A stretch of 64,000 nt of DNA from Colimorpha sp002372855 (GCA_946621635.1 CAMOOR010000003.1:1-64000), one strand, 5' to 3'. Counted from the stretch's first letter, positions 17,408-26,589 are shown. The notes: a model not told the origin generated them from the sequence alone. Translations and numbers: made by a program.

Positions 17408-19947
17408 TTTGTCTTCTTTCTGTTTGTTTTTCCGCGCACACCACGCTTCACCCTTCCCTCATCGCTCATCGCTCCTCCCTCATCGCTTCCTTTTCCCTCC
17501 AGCGCAAGGTCCAATGCCTCGCTCATCTCGCCGATGTAGTGGAAGTGCAGGCCCTCCAGGTAGCGGGGCTCTATCTCCTCGATGTCGCGGCGGTTGTCGT
17601 GGCACAGCAGCAGGTCGGTGATGCCGGCACGCTTGGCGGCGAGGATTTTCTCCTTCACGCCGCCGATGGGCGTCACCTGTCCGCGCAGCGTAATCTCGCC
17701 CGTCATGGCCACCTCCGGGCGCACCTTGCGGTGGGTCAGCGCCGACACCATGGCCACAAACATCGTGATGCCCGCCGAGGGGCCGTCCTTGGGCGTGGCG
17801 CCTTCGGGCACGTGGATGTGCAGGTTGCTCTTCTCCAGCTGCTCGGCCTTGATGCCGAAACGGCTGCCGTTGGCCTTGATGTATTCGAAAGCCAGTGTGG
17901 CCGACTCCTTCATCACGTCGCCCAGGTTGCCCGTCAGCGTCAGGGAGCCTTTGCCCTTGCTGAGGGAACACTCGATGAAGAGTATCTCGCCTCCCACGGG
18001 CGTCCAGGCCAGACCCGTCACCACACCCTCGCGGGCCTCGGGCAGGCGCCGTTCGCTGTTGTGCAGCGGCAGGCCCAGCACCTTCGCCACCTCGTCGCGG
18101 GTGACGGTCGACTTGCACCGCTCGCCTTTCTCCATCTGCACCACACGGTGGCGCACCATCTTGGAGAGCTGCTTCTCCAGCTGGCGCACACCGCCCTCGC
18201 GGGTGTAGTCGTTCACCACCTCGGTCAGCACCTCGGGGGTGAAGCGCATGGTGCGGCGGTCCACCACGGCGTCGCGCATGATGCGCGGCAGCAGGTGGCG
18301 CTTGGCGATTTCCAGTTTCTCCTCGAGCAGGTAGCCGCTGAAGTCGATGACCTCCATGCGGTCCAGCAGGGCGGGATGGATGGCCGCGGCATTGTTGGCC
18401 GTGGCTATGAAGAAGGCCTTCGAGAGGTCGTAGTCGATATTGACGTAGTTGTCGTGGAAGTGGCAGTTCTGCTCAGGGTCGAGCACCTCGAGCAGCGCCG
18501 CCGAGGGGTCGCCATGGGCCGAGGGCTGCACCTTGTCGATCTCGTCGAGGACAAAGACGGGATTGGCCTGCCCGGCCTTGATGATTTCCTGCATGATGCG
18601 TCCCGGCATGGCGCCGACATAGGTGCGGCGGTGGCCACGAATCTCGGCCTCGTCGTGCAGGCCGCCCAGGGCCACACGGCGGTAGGGGCGCCCCATGGCC
18701 TCGGCGATGGAACGGCAGATGGAGGTCTTGCCCGTGCCCGGAGGGCCCACGAGACACAGCACCTGGGCCTTGGGGTGGACGCCTTTCTCCACCTGGCGCT
18801 TCTTCACGGCCAGGTATTCCTCTATGCGGTCCTTCACCTTCTCGATGCCGTAGTGGTCCTTGTCCATCACCTCGCGGGCGTGGCGGATGTCGTAGTCCGA
18901 CGCCTCCTCCTTGGGAGCCACCCACGGAATGTCGAGCAGGGCTTCGAGATAGTTGAGTTCCACGGTATAGTCCGACGACATGGGCGAAATCTTGGCCATC
19001 TTGGCCAGTTCGCGCTCAAAGGTTTTGGCCACCTGTTCGGGCCACTCCTTGCCCTGGGCGCGCTTGCGCAGCTCGTCCACATCGGGGTTGCCCCAGGGGT
19101 TGTCCACGCCGCCGTTGCCCGACAGCTCCTCCTGGATGACGCTCATCTGCTGGCGCAGGAAGTACTCGCGCTGCTGACGTTCCATCTCGTCCTTGGTCTT
19201 GCTGTCTATCTCGCGGCGCAGCTCGTCGAGCCCCTTGAGGGTGTTGAGGTTCTCCAGCATGCGCTCCACGCGCTCGTAGTAGTTGTCGCAGGCCAGCAGG
19301 CCGTACTTAAGCTCGACGTCGATGTCCATGTGCGTGGCGGCGAAGTTGACAAAAATCTTGTCGCTGCCGATGCCGGTGAGCATGTGGGCCAGCTCCTCGT
19401 CCTGCATGCGGCTCTTCATCATGTCGCCATACTGCTTGCGCAGCAGCTTCATGCGGCGCTTGAAAGCCTGGGTGCCGATGTTCTCGGTCGACTCGGGGGC
19501 CATGGTGACATGGCCGCGCATATAGGGGTCGCGCGAGGTGACCTCCAGCGAGTGGCACCGCATCACGCCCTGCACCACCGCCACGGTGACATCCTGGCGG
19601 AAATTGAACACCCTCAGCACCTTGGCCACCACGCCCACGGGGTAGAGGTCCACCTCCGAGGGGTTGTCGTTCTTGGTCTGCTGCGGAAAAACGGCGATGT
19701 GCTGCCCCGTGCCGTCGACGGCCTCGAGCAGCTGGCGCGACTTCAGGCGCTGCGCCGCGATGGGAATCAGCACCCCGGGGAAAAGCACCTGGTCCATCAC
19801 CGGCAGGATGGGCATCTCGTTCTCTATGGCGTCGTCGTGCAGCAGCACGTCCTCGTCGCTGTCGTCCACCACGGGCACTATGCTCGCCTTCACATTCATT
19901 CCGCGCGAAAGCATCTCGCCAAGCTCATCAAAATCACTATATTTCAT
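17404..19947 (-). CDS. lon: ATP-dependent protease Lon
   Basis: Cytosolic AAA+ serine protease degrading misfolded and regulatory proteins, 847 residues. Order: N-terminal substrate domain (PILPVMDQVLFPGVLIPI), coiled-coil region, AAA+ module with Walker A GPPGTGKTSI near 400 and Walker B PVFVLDEIDK, and the protease domain with catalytic Ser in PKDGPSAGI near 722 and Lys in GGVKEKILAAKRAG near 765. The C-terminal tail (KGSDEGGAMSDEGRVKRG) is low complexity and encoded by GATGAGCGATGAGGG-type words (17455-17490). The stop overlaps the start of the PorE-like gene (ATGA). Copy 4 of the dispersed repeat lies about 235 bp upstream, oriented toward lon. Confidence 0.97.
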   Translation of the reverse strand: MKYSDFDELGEMLSRGMNVKASIVPVVDDSDEDVLLHDDAIENEMPILPVMDQVLFPGVLIPIAAQRLKSRQLLEAVDGTGQHIAVFPQQTKNDNPSEVDLYPVGVVAKVLRVFNFRQDVTVAVVQGVMRCHSLEVTSRDPYMRGHVTMAPESTENIGTQAFKRRMKLLRKQYGDMMKSRMQDEELAHMLTGIGSDKIFVNFAATHMDIDVELKYGLLACDNYYERVERMLENLNTLKGLDELRREIDSKTKDEMERQQREYFLRQQMSVIQEELSGNGGVDNPWGNPDVDELRKRAQGKEWPEQVAKTFERELAKMAKISPMSSDYTVELNYLEALLDIPWVAPKEEASDYDIRHAREVMDKDHYGIEKVKDRIEEYLAVKKRQVEKGVHPKAQVLCLVGPPGTGKTSICRSIAEAMGRPYRRVALGGLHDEAEIRGHRRTYVGAMPGRIMQEIIKAGQANPVFVLDEIDKVQPSAHGDPSAALLEVLDPEQNCHFHDNYVNIDYDLSKAFFIATANNAAAIHPALLDRMEVIDFSGYLLEEKLEIAKRHLLPRIMRDAVVDRRTMRFTPEVLTEVVNDYTREGGVRQLEKQLSKMVRHRVVQMEKGERCKSTVTRDEVAKVLGLPLHNSERRLPEAREGVVTGLAWTPVGGEILFIECSLSKGKGSLTLTGNLGDVMKESATLAFEYIKANGSRFGIKAEQLEKSNLHIHVPEGATPKDGPSAGITMFVAMVSALTHRKVRPEVAMTGEITLRGQVTPIGGVKEKILAAKRAGITDLLLCHDNRRDIEEIEPRYLEGLHFHYIGEMSEALDLALEGKGSDEGGAMSDEGRVKRGVRGKTNRKKTK
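17455..17490 (-). repeat. GATGAGCG word array in the Lon C-terminal tail
   Basis: On the plus strand, tcatcgctcatcgctcctcc and further tcatcgc words repeat every 7-8 bp within the last 30 codons of lon. They lie beyond the conserved protease domain. This is the weakest of the in-gene arrays. Confidence 0.5.
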
Positions 19948-20464
19948 AAATCTGTTTCGGTCTCTTTTATTGCTGCCTTCCGGCCCCGCGGCCGGGAAGA
20001 TAAATTAGTAAACGTACAAAATCCAAAAATGTTTCATCCCCAACACAAAAACATGCGCACTAAATATAATAATACCACAAAAAGCATGCCAACCTCCCCC
20101 ACCCCGGCGGCGCCTCACAACGGGCCGCCGTCAGTGGGAAGAATATGACACACGCAACCCGCTGGAAACCAACACCCCTGACCTACCATCTTCTTACCAT
20201 CTTCTTACCACCTTCATACCCGCTTTTTACCATCCTCCGCCCGGGCAGACCATGGAGCGAACGGGGAGCGAACGGGGGATGAAAACCCCGGCAAAGAGGT
20301 CCGGAAATGTTAAAAAATAGTTAAAAAACAAAGTTCCCAAAAAAAGGCCTTATTTTATATATATAAGGGTGCCGCTGTTCGACGCGGGTACTTCGCCCCA
20401 CGGCCGCGCACCCGGCGGCACAGGAATTCAATTATCATTAATAAACACTTAAAATCAAAAGGTT
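19948..20464. other. Divergent intergenic region between lon and the DUF6266 gene
   Basis: It contains copy 4 of the dispersed repeat (inverted, 20150-20260), the tandem words GAGCGAACGGG (20251-20275), and an AT-rich stretch TTATTTTATATATATAAGGG (20351-20370) before the plus-strand gene. No coding sequence is supported and no clear promoter pair was found for lon. Confidence 0.55.
20150..20260 (-). repeat. Dispersed intergenic repeat, copy 4 (inverted)
   Basis: Read on the minus strand: AAAGCGGGTATGAAGGTGGT, then AAGAAGATGGTAAGAAGATGG, TAGGTCAGGGGTGTTGGTTT and CCAGCGGGTTG. It aligns with copies 1-3 including the GGTTTCCAG tail. It points toward lon, whose start is about 235 bp downstream. 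Confidence 0.65.
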
Positions 20465-21826
20465 ATGGCAAGACAAATCGAAGGAATCAACGGAGGATTT
20501 GCCGGCAAGGTCGGCACAGTGATTGGCTACGAGTGGCGTGGCAAATGGTGCATGCGGTCGTATCCGCGCCGCATCCACGACCGGCGGTCGGAGGCGCAGC
20601 TGGAGCAGCGCAGCTGGTTTGTCGAGGCGGTGCGCTTCGCGTCGCGCCTGGTGGAGGTGCTGCGCGTGGGACTGCGGCAGCCCGCGCTGGCGATGCACCT
20701 GACCGAGGGCAACCTCTTCGTGAAGGCCAACAAGCACCTCTTCGGCATGGCCGGCGGACGGCTGGCGGTGGACTACAGCCGGCTGGTGCTGAGCGACGGC
20801 CCGGCGGCGCCCGTGGGCTTCGGACCCCTGGTGGACGCCGGGGGCGGGCGCGAGCTGACGGTGGACTTCAGCTTCAACCCGCAGCAGCTGCCCTGCAGCG
20901 GGGGCGACAAGGTGTACCTGGTGGCCATCGGCGCCGACTGCCAGGAGGCCGAACTGGGCCTGCCCACCTACCGGCGCAAGGGGACCGTGACAATCGAGCT
21001 GCCCTCGCGGTGGGGAGCCCAGGAGGTGCACCTCTACGGCATGGTGCAGACATACGAAGGGTGCACGTCGCCAAGCCAATACCTTGGCAGCGTGCACCTT
21101 GAGGCTGACGGGAGTTTACTCCTGGAAGTAGACGCGCTTGACGCGGGGCGAGACGGCGGTGAGCATCTCGTAGGGGATGGTGCCGGCGGCGTCGGCGTTG
21201 CGCTGCAGCAAGTCGCCCTCGCCGAAGAGCACGGCGGGGTCGCCCTCGGCGCAGGCGATGTCGGTGACGTCGACGAAGCACATGTCCATGCAGATGCTGC
21301 CGATGATGGGTGCCTCGTGGCCGAGGATGCTGACACGGCCGTGGCCGTAGCCGAGGTGGCGGCTGAGGCCGTCGGCATAGCCGATGGGCACGATGGCGAT
21401 GCGCGAGGGGCGCTCGGCAATCCAGCGGCGGTTGTAGCCCACGGAGTCGCCGGTGGGGATGGCCTTGATTTGCGAAATACGCGTCACCAGGCGCGACACC
21501 TGCCGCAACTGGGCCTGCACGGCGGGTTCGGGAGCCACGCCGTAGAGACCGATGCCGAGGCGCACCATGTCCATCTGCGCCTCGGGGAATCGCGTGATGC
21601 CCGAGGAGTTGAGGATGTGGTGCAGGATGGGCTCGGTGTGGTCGATGGCCGCGTCGAGGCTGTCGCTCCACGTGCGGAAGCGGCTGATCTGCCCACGGGT
21701 GAAATCGTCCATGGCGGCATCCTCGCTGCATGCCAGATGCGAGAAGATGCTGCGCACCTGGAGGACGTCCTTCAGCGCGTTGAGGCGCTCGGCGAGGGCC
21801 GGTATGTCGTCGCCGGAGAAGCCTAG
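20465..21826 (+). CDS. DUF6266 family protein, abnormally extended (normal stop absent)
   Basis: The first about 215 residues (MARQIEGINGGFAGKVGTVI, YEWRGKWCMRSYPRR, then a beta-rich part ending EVHLYGMVQTYEG and SPSQYLGSVHLE) look like a complete DUF6266 protein, a Bacteroidota family of unknown function usually about 210 residues long. No in-frame stop follows. The frame continues for about 238 codons antisense through the 3' end of the murF/alr gene, to 21826. The tail (LLLEVDALDAGRDGGEHLVG onward) is simply the complement of the alr coding sequence, so it is unlikely to be functional. A lost stop codon or small indel near 21090-21110 is likely. The real domain spans about 20465-21110. Confidence 0.65.
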   Translation: MARQIEGINGGFAGKVGTVIGYEWRGKWCMRSYPRRIHDRRSEAQLEQRSWFVEAVRFASRLVEVLRVGLRQPALAMHLTEGNLFVKANKHLFGMAGGRLAVDYSRLVLSDGPAAPVGFGPLVDAGGGRELTVDFSFNPQQLPCSGGDKVYLVAIGADCQEAELGLPTYRRKGTVTIELPSRWGAQEVHLYGMVQTYEGCTSPSQYLGSVHLEADGSLLLEVDALDAGRDGGEHLVGDGAGGVGVALQQVALAEEHGGVALGAGDVGDVDEAHVHADAADDGCLVAEDADTAVAVAEVAAEAVGIADGHDGDARGALGNPAAVVAHGVAGGDGLDLRNTRHQARHLPQLGLHGGFGSHAVETDAEAHHVHLRLGESRDARGVEDVVQDGLGVVDGRVEAVAPRAEAADLPTGEIVHGGILAACQMREDAAHLEDVLQRVEALGEGRYVVAGEA

Positions 21827-23587
21827 GCGGTGCATGCCGGTGTCGAACTCCACGTGGATGGCCATGCGTTCGCCGTAGAGGCGCACGCGCTGGGAGAAGA
21901 GTTCGAGGATGCGGAAGGAGTAGATGTCGGGCTCGAGGCGGTATTTCACTATGTCGTCGAACGAGGCCTCTTCGGGGTTCATCACCATGATGGGGAGGTG
22001 GATGCCGTTGCGGCGCAGCTCGACGCCCTCGTCGGCGTAGGCCACGGTGAGGTAGTCGACATGGTTGAACTGCAGGGCGCTGGCCACTTCGACCTTGCCG
22101 GCGCCGTAGGACGAGGCCTTGACCATGGCCATGAGCTTGGTGCCGGGGTTGATGCGGGAGCGGTAGAAGTTGAGGTTGTGGATCATGGCGTCGAGGTTGA
22201 CCTCCATGATGGTTTCGTGCGACTTGCGCTGCAGGAGCTTGGCGACCTTCTCGAACTCGAACATGCGGGCCCCTTTGAGGAGGATGGCCTCGTTCTGGAA
22301 ACGGTTGAAGTCGCAGTCGTGGAGCATCTGTTCGGTGGAGGGGTAGAAGAGCGCCTCGACGTCGGCGAAGCAGCTCTTGTTGTGGCAGAGGGCCGGGCCC
22401 ACGCCGATGAGGCGCGTGATGCCGCGCTGGGCGATGAGCTGCGCCACCTGAGTGTAGAGTTCGCTGTCGGGGACGCCGGTCTGGAGGAAGTCGCTGATGA
22501 TAAGGGTCTTGTTGAAGTGCTGATGCTCGTGCTGCAGGAAATCGAGGGCGATGGACAGGGAGTTGAGGTCGAGGGAGTAGCTGTCGTTGATGAGGAGGCA
22601 GTTGTTGATGCCCTCGTTCATCTCGAGACGCATCTCGACGGGGGTGAGCTTGGCGCAGCGGGCTGTGATGTCGGCGGGGCTGTAGCCAAGGTAGAGCATG
22701 AGCGTGATGCAGTGCATGACATTCTGCTGCGAGGCGCGGTCGACGAAGGGGATGACGACGGAGAAGGTGTCGTCGGCATGGGCGATGGAGAGCGTGGTGG
22801 AGCGGTCGCCGACGGAGGCGGAGAGGAGCCGCACGGCATTGTCGGCCGAGGTGCCCCAGGTGAAGCGGTTGATGTGGCGGAAGCTCTCGATGTCGGAGAG
22901 GACGGAGTGGATGTCCTTATGGTCGGTGGAATAGATAAGTACCTCGCAATGAGTGAAGAGCTGCAGTTTTTCGGCCACCTTCTGCTGGCGGGTGAGGAAG
23001 TTCTCGTCGTGGGCCTGGCCCACATTGGTGAAGATGCCTATGGTGGGCTGGATAATCTTCTGCAGGCGCGCCATCTCGCCGGTCTCGGAGATGCCGGCCT
23101 CGAAGACGGCCATCTCGTGGCCCGCCTCCATCTGCCATACCGAGAGGGGGACTCCGATTTGCGAGTTGTAGCTCTTGGGGCTGGAGACAAGCCGGCGGTC
23201 GGGCGAGAGGAGCTGGACAATCCAGTCCTTGACGATGGTCTTGCCGTTGCTGCCCGTGATGCCCACGACGGGGTAGGAGAACTGTGCACGATGGTGCGCG
23301 GCGAGGCGCTGGAGGGCGGCGAGGACGTCGTCGACACGCCAGATATTGGCCTCGGGGAGGTCGAGGTCGCAGTCGGCGGGCACCACGAACTGGCGCACGC
23401 CAGATTGGTAGAGGCCGTCGATGTAGCGGCAGCCACTGTTGCGCTTGGTGGGAATGGCAAAAAAGAGGGTGCCATGGGGCGAAACGAGAGTGCGGCTGTC
23501 GGTGAGAAGGTGCAGTATGGGGTCTTCGGGACGGCGCAGGAAGGCCTCGACGGGACGAATGACACTGGAGATTTCGGAAGCTTTCAT
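21116..23587 (-). CDS. Bifunctional MurF-like ligase / alanine racemase fusion
   Basis: An 823-residue fusion typical of Bacteroidota. The N-terminal half (to about 455) is a MurF-like ligase with P-loop GITGSNGKTIVKDW. The C-terminal half (from about 460, MEVNLDAMIHNLNFYRSRI) is a fold-type III alanine racemase with the PLP lysine in MVKASSYGAGK near 490 and the YNRRWIAERPSRIAIVPIGY segment. It supplies D-Ala and probably joins it to the peptidoglycan precursor. The chosen start MKASEISSVIRPVEAFL at 23587 overlaps the DUF2851 stop by ATGA; the ATG at 23641 adds residues that read as antisense of the upstream gene. The 3' end is overlapped antisense by the extended DUF6266 frame. Confidence 0.93.
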   Translation of the reverse strand: MKASEISSVIRPVEAFLRRPEDPILHLLTDSRTLVSPHGTLFFAIPTKRNSGCRYIDGLYQSGVRQFVVPADCDLDLPEANIWRVDDVLAALQRLAAHHRAQFSYPVVGITGSNGKTIVKDWIVQLLSPDRRLVSSPKSYNSQIGVPLSVWQMEAGHEMAVFEAGISETGEMARLQKIIQPTIGIFTNVGQAHDENFLTRQQKVAEKLQLFTHCEVLIYSTDHKDIHSVLSDIESFRHINRFTWGTSADNAVRLLSASVGDRSTTLSIAHADDTFSVVIPFVDRASQQNVMHCITLMLYLGYSPADITARCAKLTPVEMRLEMNEGINNCLLINDSYSLDLNSLSIALDFLQHEHQHFNKTLIISDFLQTGVPDSELYTQVAQLIAQRGITRLIGVGPALCHNKSCFADVEALFYPSTEQMLHDCDFNRFQNEAILLKGARMFEFEKVAKLLQRKSHETIMEVNLDAMIHNLNFYRSRINPGTKLMAMVKASSYGAGKVEVASALQFNHVDYLTVAYADEGVELRRNGIHLPIMVMNPEEASFDDIVKYRLEPDIYSFRILELFSQRVRLYGERMAIHVEFDTGMHRLGFSGDDIPALAERLNALKDVLQVRSIFSHLACSEDAAMDDFTRGQISRFRTWSDSLDAAIDHTEPILHHILNSSGITRFPEAQMDMVRLGIGLYGVAPEPAVQAQLRQVSRLVTRISQIKAIPTGDSVGYNRRWIAERPSRIAIVPIGYADGLSRHLGYGHGRVSILGHEAPIIGSICMDMCFVDVTDIACAEGDPAVLFGEGDLLQRNADAAGTIPYEMLTAVSPRVKRVYFQE

Positions 23588-24876
23588 TTCTCTTGGGGAA
23601 TTTGTTTGATGATGGAGTGGCCGATGCGACAATTGAGGCATCGGCGGTTAAGGCAATAGTTGTTGTGCAGCTGGAGCAATGCCTGGCTCCGGGCCGCATT
23701 GGACGCATTGAGGCCTGCGGCCTGGCAGCGGCGGAGGACGGCGTTGTCCTCGGGCGGCAGCTGTTCGAGGATGCCGATGGCCTGGTCCTTGTATTGTTGC
23801 TGCCCGCGCACCTCGCCGTAGACGAAAAGCAGCGGTACCCAGGCGTTGATGATGAGCAGCTGGGCCTGCATGCGCCCAAGGCGCTTGACGGTGGAACGCG
23901 AGGAGGACTGGTCGAAGCGGTAGTGGTTGTTCCAATAGTCGGCAGCCTGGCAGTCGAACAGCTTCTCCAGGCGGTCGGCTTCGGGCGTTTCCAGCAAGGT
24001 GGAAAACAGATTGGAGGAGGAAGCCACGAGGTGGGCGAACTGGCTGATGCGGATGGTGGGGAACGCCGAGGGGCGCAGGCGGAAGAAGCGCCAAAGATAG
24101 CCGGAGACGGGTTTGAGGGAGGCGCCGGCCTGCAGGGCTTCGTAGTCGGCCTGGAGCAGGCGCGGGTAGTCGTCCTCGAAATAGCCCTCGAGCAGGCCCG
24201 CCTGGCCCATCAAGAGGGCTTCGACGCGCTGCGGATTGTCCTTCCAACGGGCCAGCAGACGCTGGTCGGTGGCCTTGGCCAGCAGTTCGAAAGGGAGGGC
24301 GTTGACCTTGCCGCCGAAGTAATGGGCGATAAGCCAGTAGCAGGTCTGTTCCCAGCTGCCACGGCTCTCCTCGAGGAGGCGGCGGACGACTTGCGATTTG
24401 GCTTCGATGCGCTCAGCCGTCAGGCGGTCGAGAAAGGAGTCGACAATAAAGCCCGGCACCTGGGGGAGGCGCTGGGCGCAGGGAATGGAGTCGTCGGACG
24501 AAGGCTCCATGAGGGAATCGTAGTTGGCCACAAGGGCCGGATGGATGAAACGGCGCAATTCGAGGGTCGGGGGGACGGTGCCGTTCTGGAGGCGGATGTC
24601 GCAGTCGTGCTCATAAACGACATGGAGAATGACGTTGTTGTAGGCAGGGTCCTGCGAATGGCGATGGGCGTTCCAGTCGGAAGAGCGGAGGTGCACCTCG
24701 ATGTTGCCCGCCCATTCGACGCCGTCGATGGACAGATGGGAGTTGAAGAAATCGGGGCCTGCATCACGGTTGAGGTCGCCGACGCGGTGGACGGCGACAG
24801 GCTGCCCATTGGTGGTGAAGAGGTTGCTCGACACCATCTGGTGCTGCCAGATGTAATGTAGGAAGGCCTCGGTCAT
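23584..24876 (-). CDS. DUF2851 family protein
   Basis: A 430-residue cytosolic protein of the Bacteroidota DUF2851 family, recognised from MTEAFLHYIWQHQ, VHRVGDLNRDAGPDFFNSHL and NIEVHLRSSDWNAHRHS. The invariant Asp/Glu/His residues in this first 100-residue part look nuclease-like, but no activity is established. The C-terminus has a Cys-His cluster (NYCLNRRCLNCRIGHSI) that could bind metal. It sits tightly between dnaJ (1-nt overlap, TGATG) and murF/alr (ATGA), so the genes are co-translated. Confidence 0.87.
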   Translation of the reverse strand: MTEAFLHYIWQHQMVSSNLFTTNGQPVAVHRVGDLNRDAGPDFFNSHLSIDGVEWAGNIEVHLRSSDWNAHRHSQDPAYNNVILHVVYEHDCDIRLQNGTVPPTLELRRFIHPALVANYDSLMEPSSDDSIPCAQRLPQVPGFIVDSFLDRLTAERIEAKSQVVRRLLEESRGSWEQTCYWLIAHYFGGKVNALPFELLAKATDQRLLARWKDNPQRVEALLMGQAGLLEGYFEDDYPRLLQADYEALQAGASLKPVSGYLWRFFRLRPSAFPTIRISQFAHLVASSSNLFSTLLETPEADRLEKLFDCQAADYWNNHYRFDQSSSRSTVKRLGRMQAQLLIINAWVPLLFVYGEVRGQQQYKDQAIGILEQLPPEDNAVLRRCQAAGLNASNAARSQALLQLHNNYCLNRRCLNCRIGHSIIKQIPQEK

Positions 24877-26030
24877 CAGTTGAACATCTCTTTCATCTTA
24901 TCGAAGAACCCACGCTCCTGCTTGGTGGGGTTGGGCTGGAAGTTCTGGTGCTTCTGCATCTCTTCGAGCATCTTCTTTTCCTCGCGAGTGAGTTCTTTGG
25001 GCACCCACACGTTGAGGCAGACCAAAAGGTCGCCGCGGCCGTAGCCGTTGACAACAGGCAGGCCCTTGCCACGCAGGCGGACGACACGACCCGAGGGGGT
25101 GCCGGGGTCTATCTTGATTTTCACCTTGCCGTTGAGGGTGGGTATCTCGACAGAGGCGCCCATGGCAGCGTCGGCGAAAGTGATGAAGGCGTTGTAGTAG
25201 AGGTTGGCGTCCTGACGCTCGAAGGTGTCATGCTCGACCTCCTCGACAAGCACTATGAGGTCGCCTGCAATGCCACCGCGAGGGGCGGCGTTGCCCTGGC
25301 CCTGCATGGCCAACTGCATACCGTCCTGCACACCGGCGGGGATGTTGATGGTGATGATTTCGTCGCTCTTGACGATGCCGTCGCCATGGCAGTCGTGGCA
25401 TTTGTCCTTGACCACACTGCCTTCTCCGCCGCACTGGGGGCATGCGCTCTGGGTCTGCATCATGCCGAGGATGGTGCGTTTGGTTTCGGTGACGACGCCG
25501 GAGCCATGGCAATGGGGGCAGGTCTCGAGCTTGCCGTCTTTGGAACCCGTACCGTTGCAGGTCTTGCAGGGGACATACTTGCTGACTTTGATTTTCTTTT
25601 CGCAGCCACGGTCGATTTCCTCGAGCGTAAGTTTCACCTTGATGCGGAGGTTGCTGCCCCTAAGCACGCGCCGTGCACCGCGGCCGCCGCCGCTGAAGCC
25701 CGAGAACCCCGTGCGGAAGCCGCCGCCTCCGAAGAGGTCTCCGAAGATGCTTCCGAACTGCGAGAAGATGTCGTTCATATCCATACCGCCCTGGCCGTAG
25801 GCTCCGTCCATGCCTGCCATACCGTACTGGTCGTAGCGGGCCTTCTTGTCGGGATTGCTGAGGACATCGTAGGCCTCGGCAGCCTCCTTGAACTTCTCCT
25901 CGGCTTCTTTGTCGCCGGGATTGCGGTCGGGATGGTATTTGAGGGCCAGTTTACGATAGGCCTTCTTCATCTCGTCGGGCGATGCGTTTTTGTCTACACC
26001 CAATACTTCATAGTAATCTCTCTTTGCCAT
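24876..26030 (-). CDS. dnaJ: Chaperone protein DnaJ (Hsp40)
   Basis: Co-chaperone that delivers clients to DnaK and stimulates its ATPase; 384 residues, full length. J-domain at 1-70 with the HPD triad (KYHPDRNPGD), Gly/Phe-rich segment about 75-130 (FGDLFGGGGFRTGFSGFSGG), four CxxCxGxG zinc repeats at about 150-225 (CKTCNGTG, CPHCHGSG, CPQCGGEG, CHDCHGDG) and the C-terminal beta domains. It follows grpE by 16 bp and overlaps the DUF2851 start by 1 nt, so it is part of a grpE-dnaJ-DUF2851-murF/alr transcript. Confidence 0.98.
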   Translation of the reverse strand: MAKRDYYEVLGVDKNASPDEMKKAYRKLALKYHPDRNPGDKEAEEKFKEAAEAYDVLSNPDKKARYDQYGMAGMDGAYGQGGMDMNDIFSQFGSIFGDLFGGGGFRTGFSGFSGGGRGARRVLRGSNLRIKVKLTLEEIDRGCEKKIKVSKYVPCKTCNGTGSKDGKLETCPHCHGSGVVTETKRTILGMMQTQSACPQCGGEGSVVKDKCHDCHGDGIVKSDEIITINIPAGVQDGMQLAMQGQGNAAPRGGIAGDLIVLVEEVEHDTFERQDANLYYNAFITFADAAMGASVEIPTLNGKVKIKIDPGTPSGRVVRLRGKGLPVVNGYGRGDLLVCLNVWVPKELTREEKKMLEEMQKHQNFQPNPTKQERGFFDKMKEMFN

Positions 26031-26046
26031 AACTTCTTATCCTCCT

Positions 26047-26589
26047 TTAAAATGCCACCACTACCTTTGCGTAGCGGAGCACCTTGTCGTTCAAGTAATA
26101 GCCCTTTTCCACCACGTCGACCACAAGTCCTTTCTGGGAGTCCTCCGTGGCCGGAATACGGGTGATGGCCTCATGAAGATTCTCGTCGAACTTCTCGCCT
26201 TTGACATTCATAGGCTTCAGGCCCTTCTGTTCCAGAATCTTCATCATCTTGTTGTATATCAGAGACACGCCCTCATCCTGAGTGGCGGCAAGGGCACGTT
26301 CGAAATCGTCGATGACCGGAAGGATGGCCTTCATCATCTCACGACTGCCATTGAGCAGAAGATCGGCCTTCTCGATATTGGTACGCTTGCGGTAGTTCTC
26401 ATACTCCGAATAAAGGCGAAGGTATTTGTCGTTGAGTTCTGCCAGCTTCTCGCCCATTTCCTGCACTTTGTCAGCCTCGGTGGCTTCAGCCTCCGGTTCG
26501 GCGGCCTCGGTATTGGGGGATTCCTGGTTCTCAATCTCTTCCTGTTTTATCGGTTCTTCTTTTTCGGGATGTTTATCTTTGTTGCTCAT
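26047..26589 (-). CDS. grpE: GrpE nucleotide exchange factor
   Basis: Releases ADP from DnaK. The 180 residues comprise an acidic, low-complexity N-terminus (EKEEPIKQEEIENQESPNTE), a long coiled coil from about 50 (EKLAELNDKYLRLYSEYENY) and the conserved C-terminal beta domain (GVSLIYNKMMKILEQKGL; AITRIPATEDSQKGLVVDVV). It is first in the run with dnaJ. Two palindromes lie 42-75 bp upstream (26631-26664), sharing a motif with the region before dnaK. Confidence 0.96.
   Translation of the reverse strand: MSNKDKHPEKEEPIKQEEIENQESPNTEAAEPEAEATEADKVQEMGEKLAELNDKYLRLYSEYENYRKRTNIEKADLLLNGSREMMKAILPVIDDFERALAATQDEGVSLIYNKMMKILEQKGLKPMNVKGEKFDENLHEAITRIPATEDSQKGLVVDVVEKGYYLNDKVLRYAKVVVAF

Noticed and set aside
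17539..20148. 869-residue plus-strand frame opposite lon
   Set aside because: Antisense of lon, with no coherent domains and a His/Val/Leu-rich composition.
19948..20464. Riboswitch or small RNA upstream of the DUF6266 gene
   Set aside because: No recognisable aptamer core or conserved pairing beyond the dispersed repeat was found by eye.
21116..23587. Second MurF domain as a novel duplication
   Set aside because: A stand-alone MurF plus a MurF-alanine racemase fusion is usual in Bacteroidota.
21830..23659. 609-residue plus-strand frame opposite murF/alr
   Set aside because: Antisense shadow of the conserved fusion protein.
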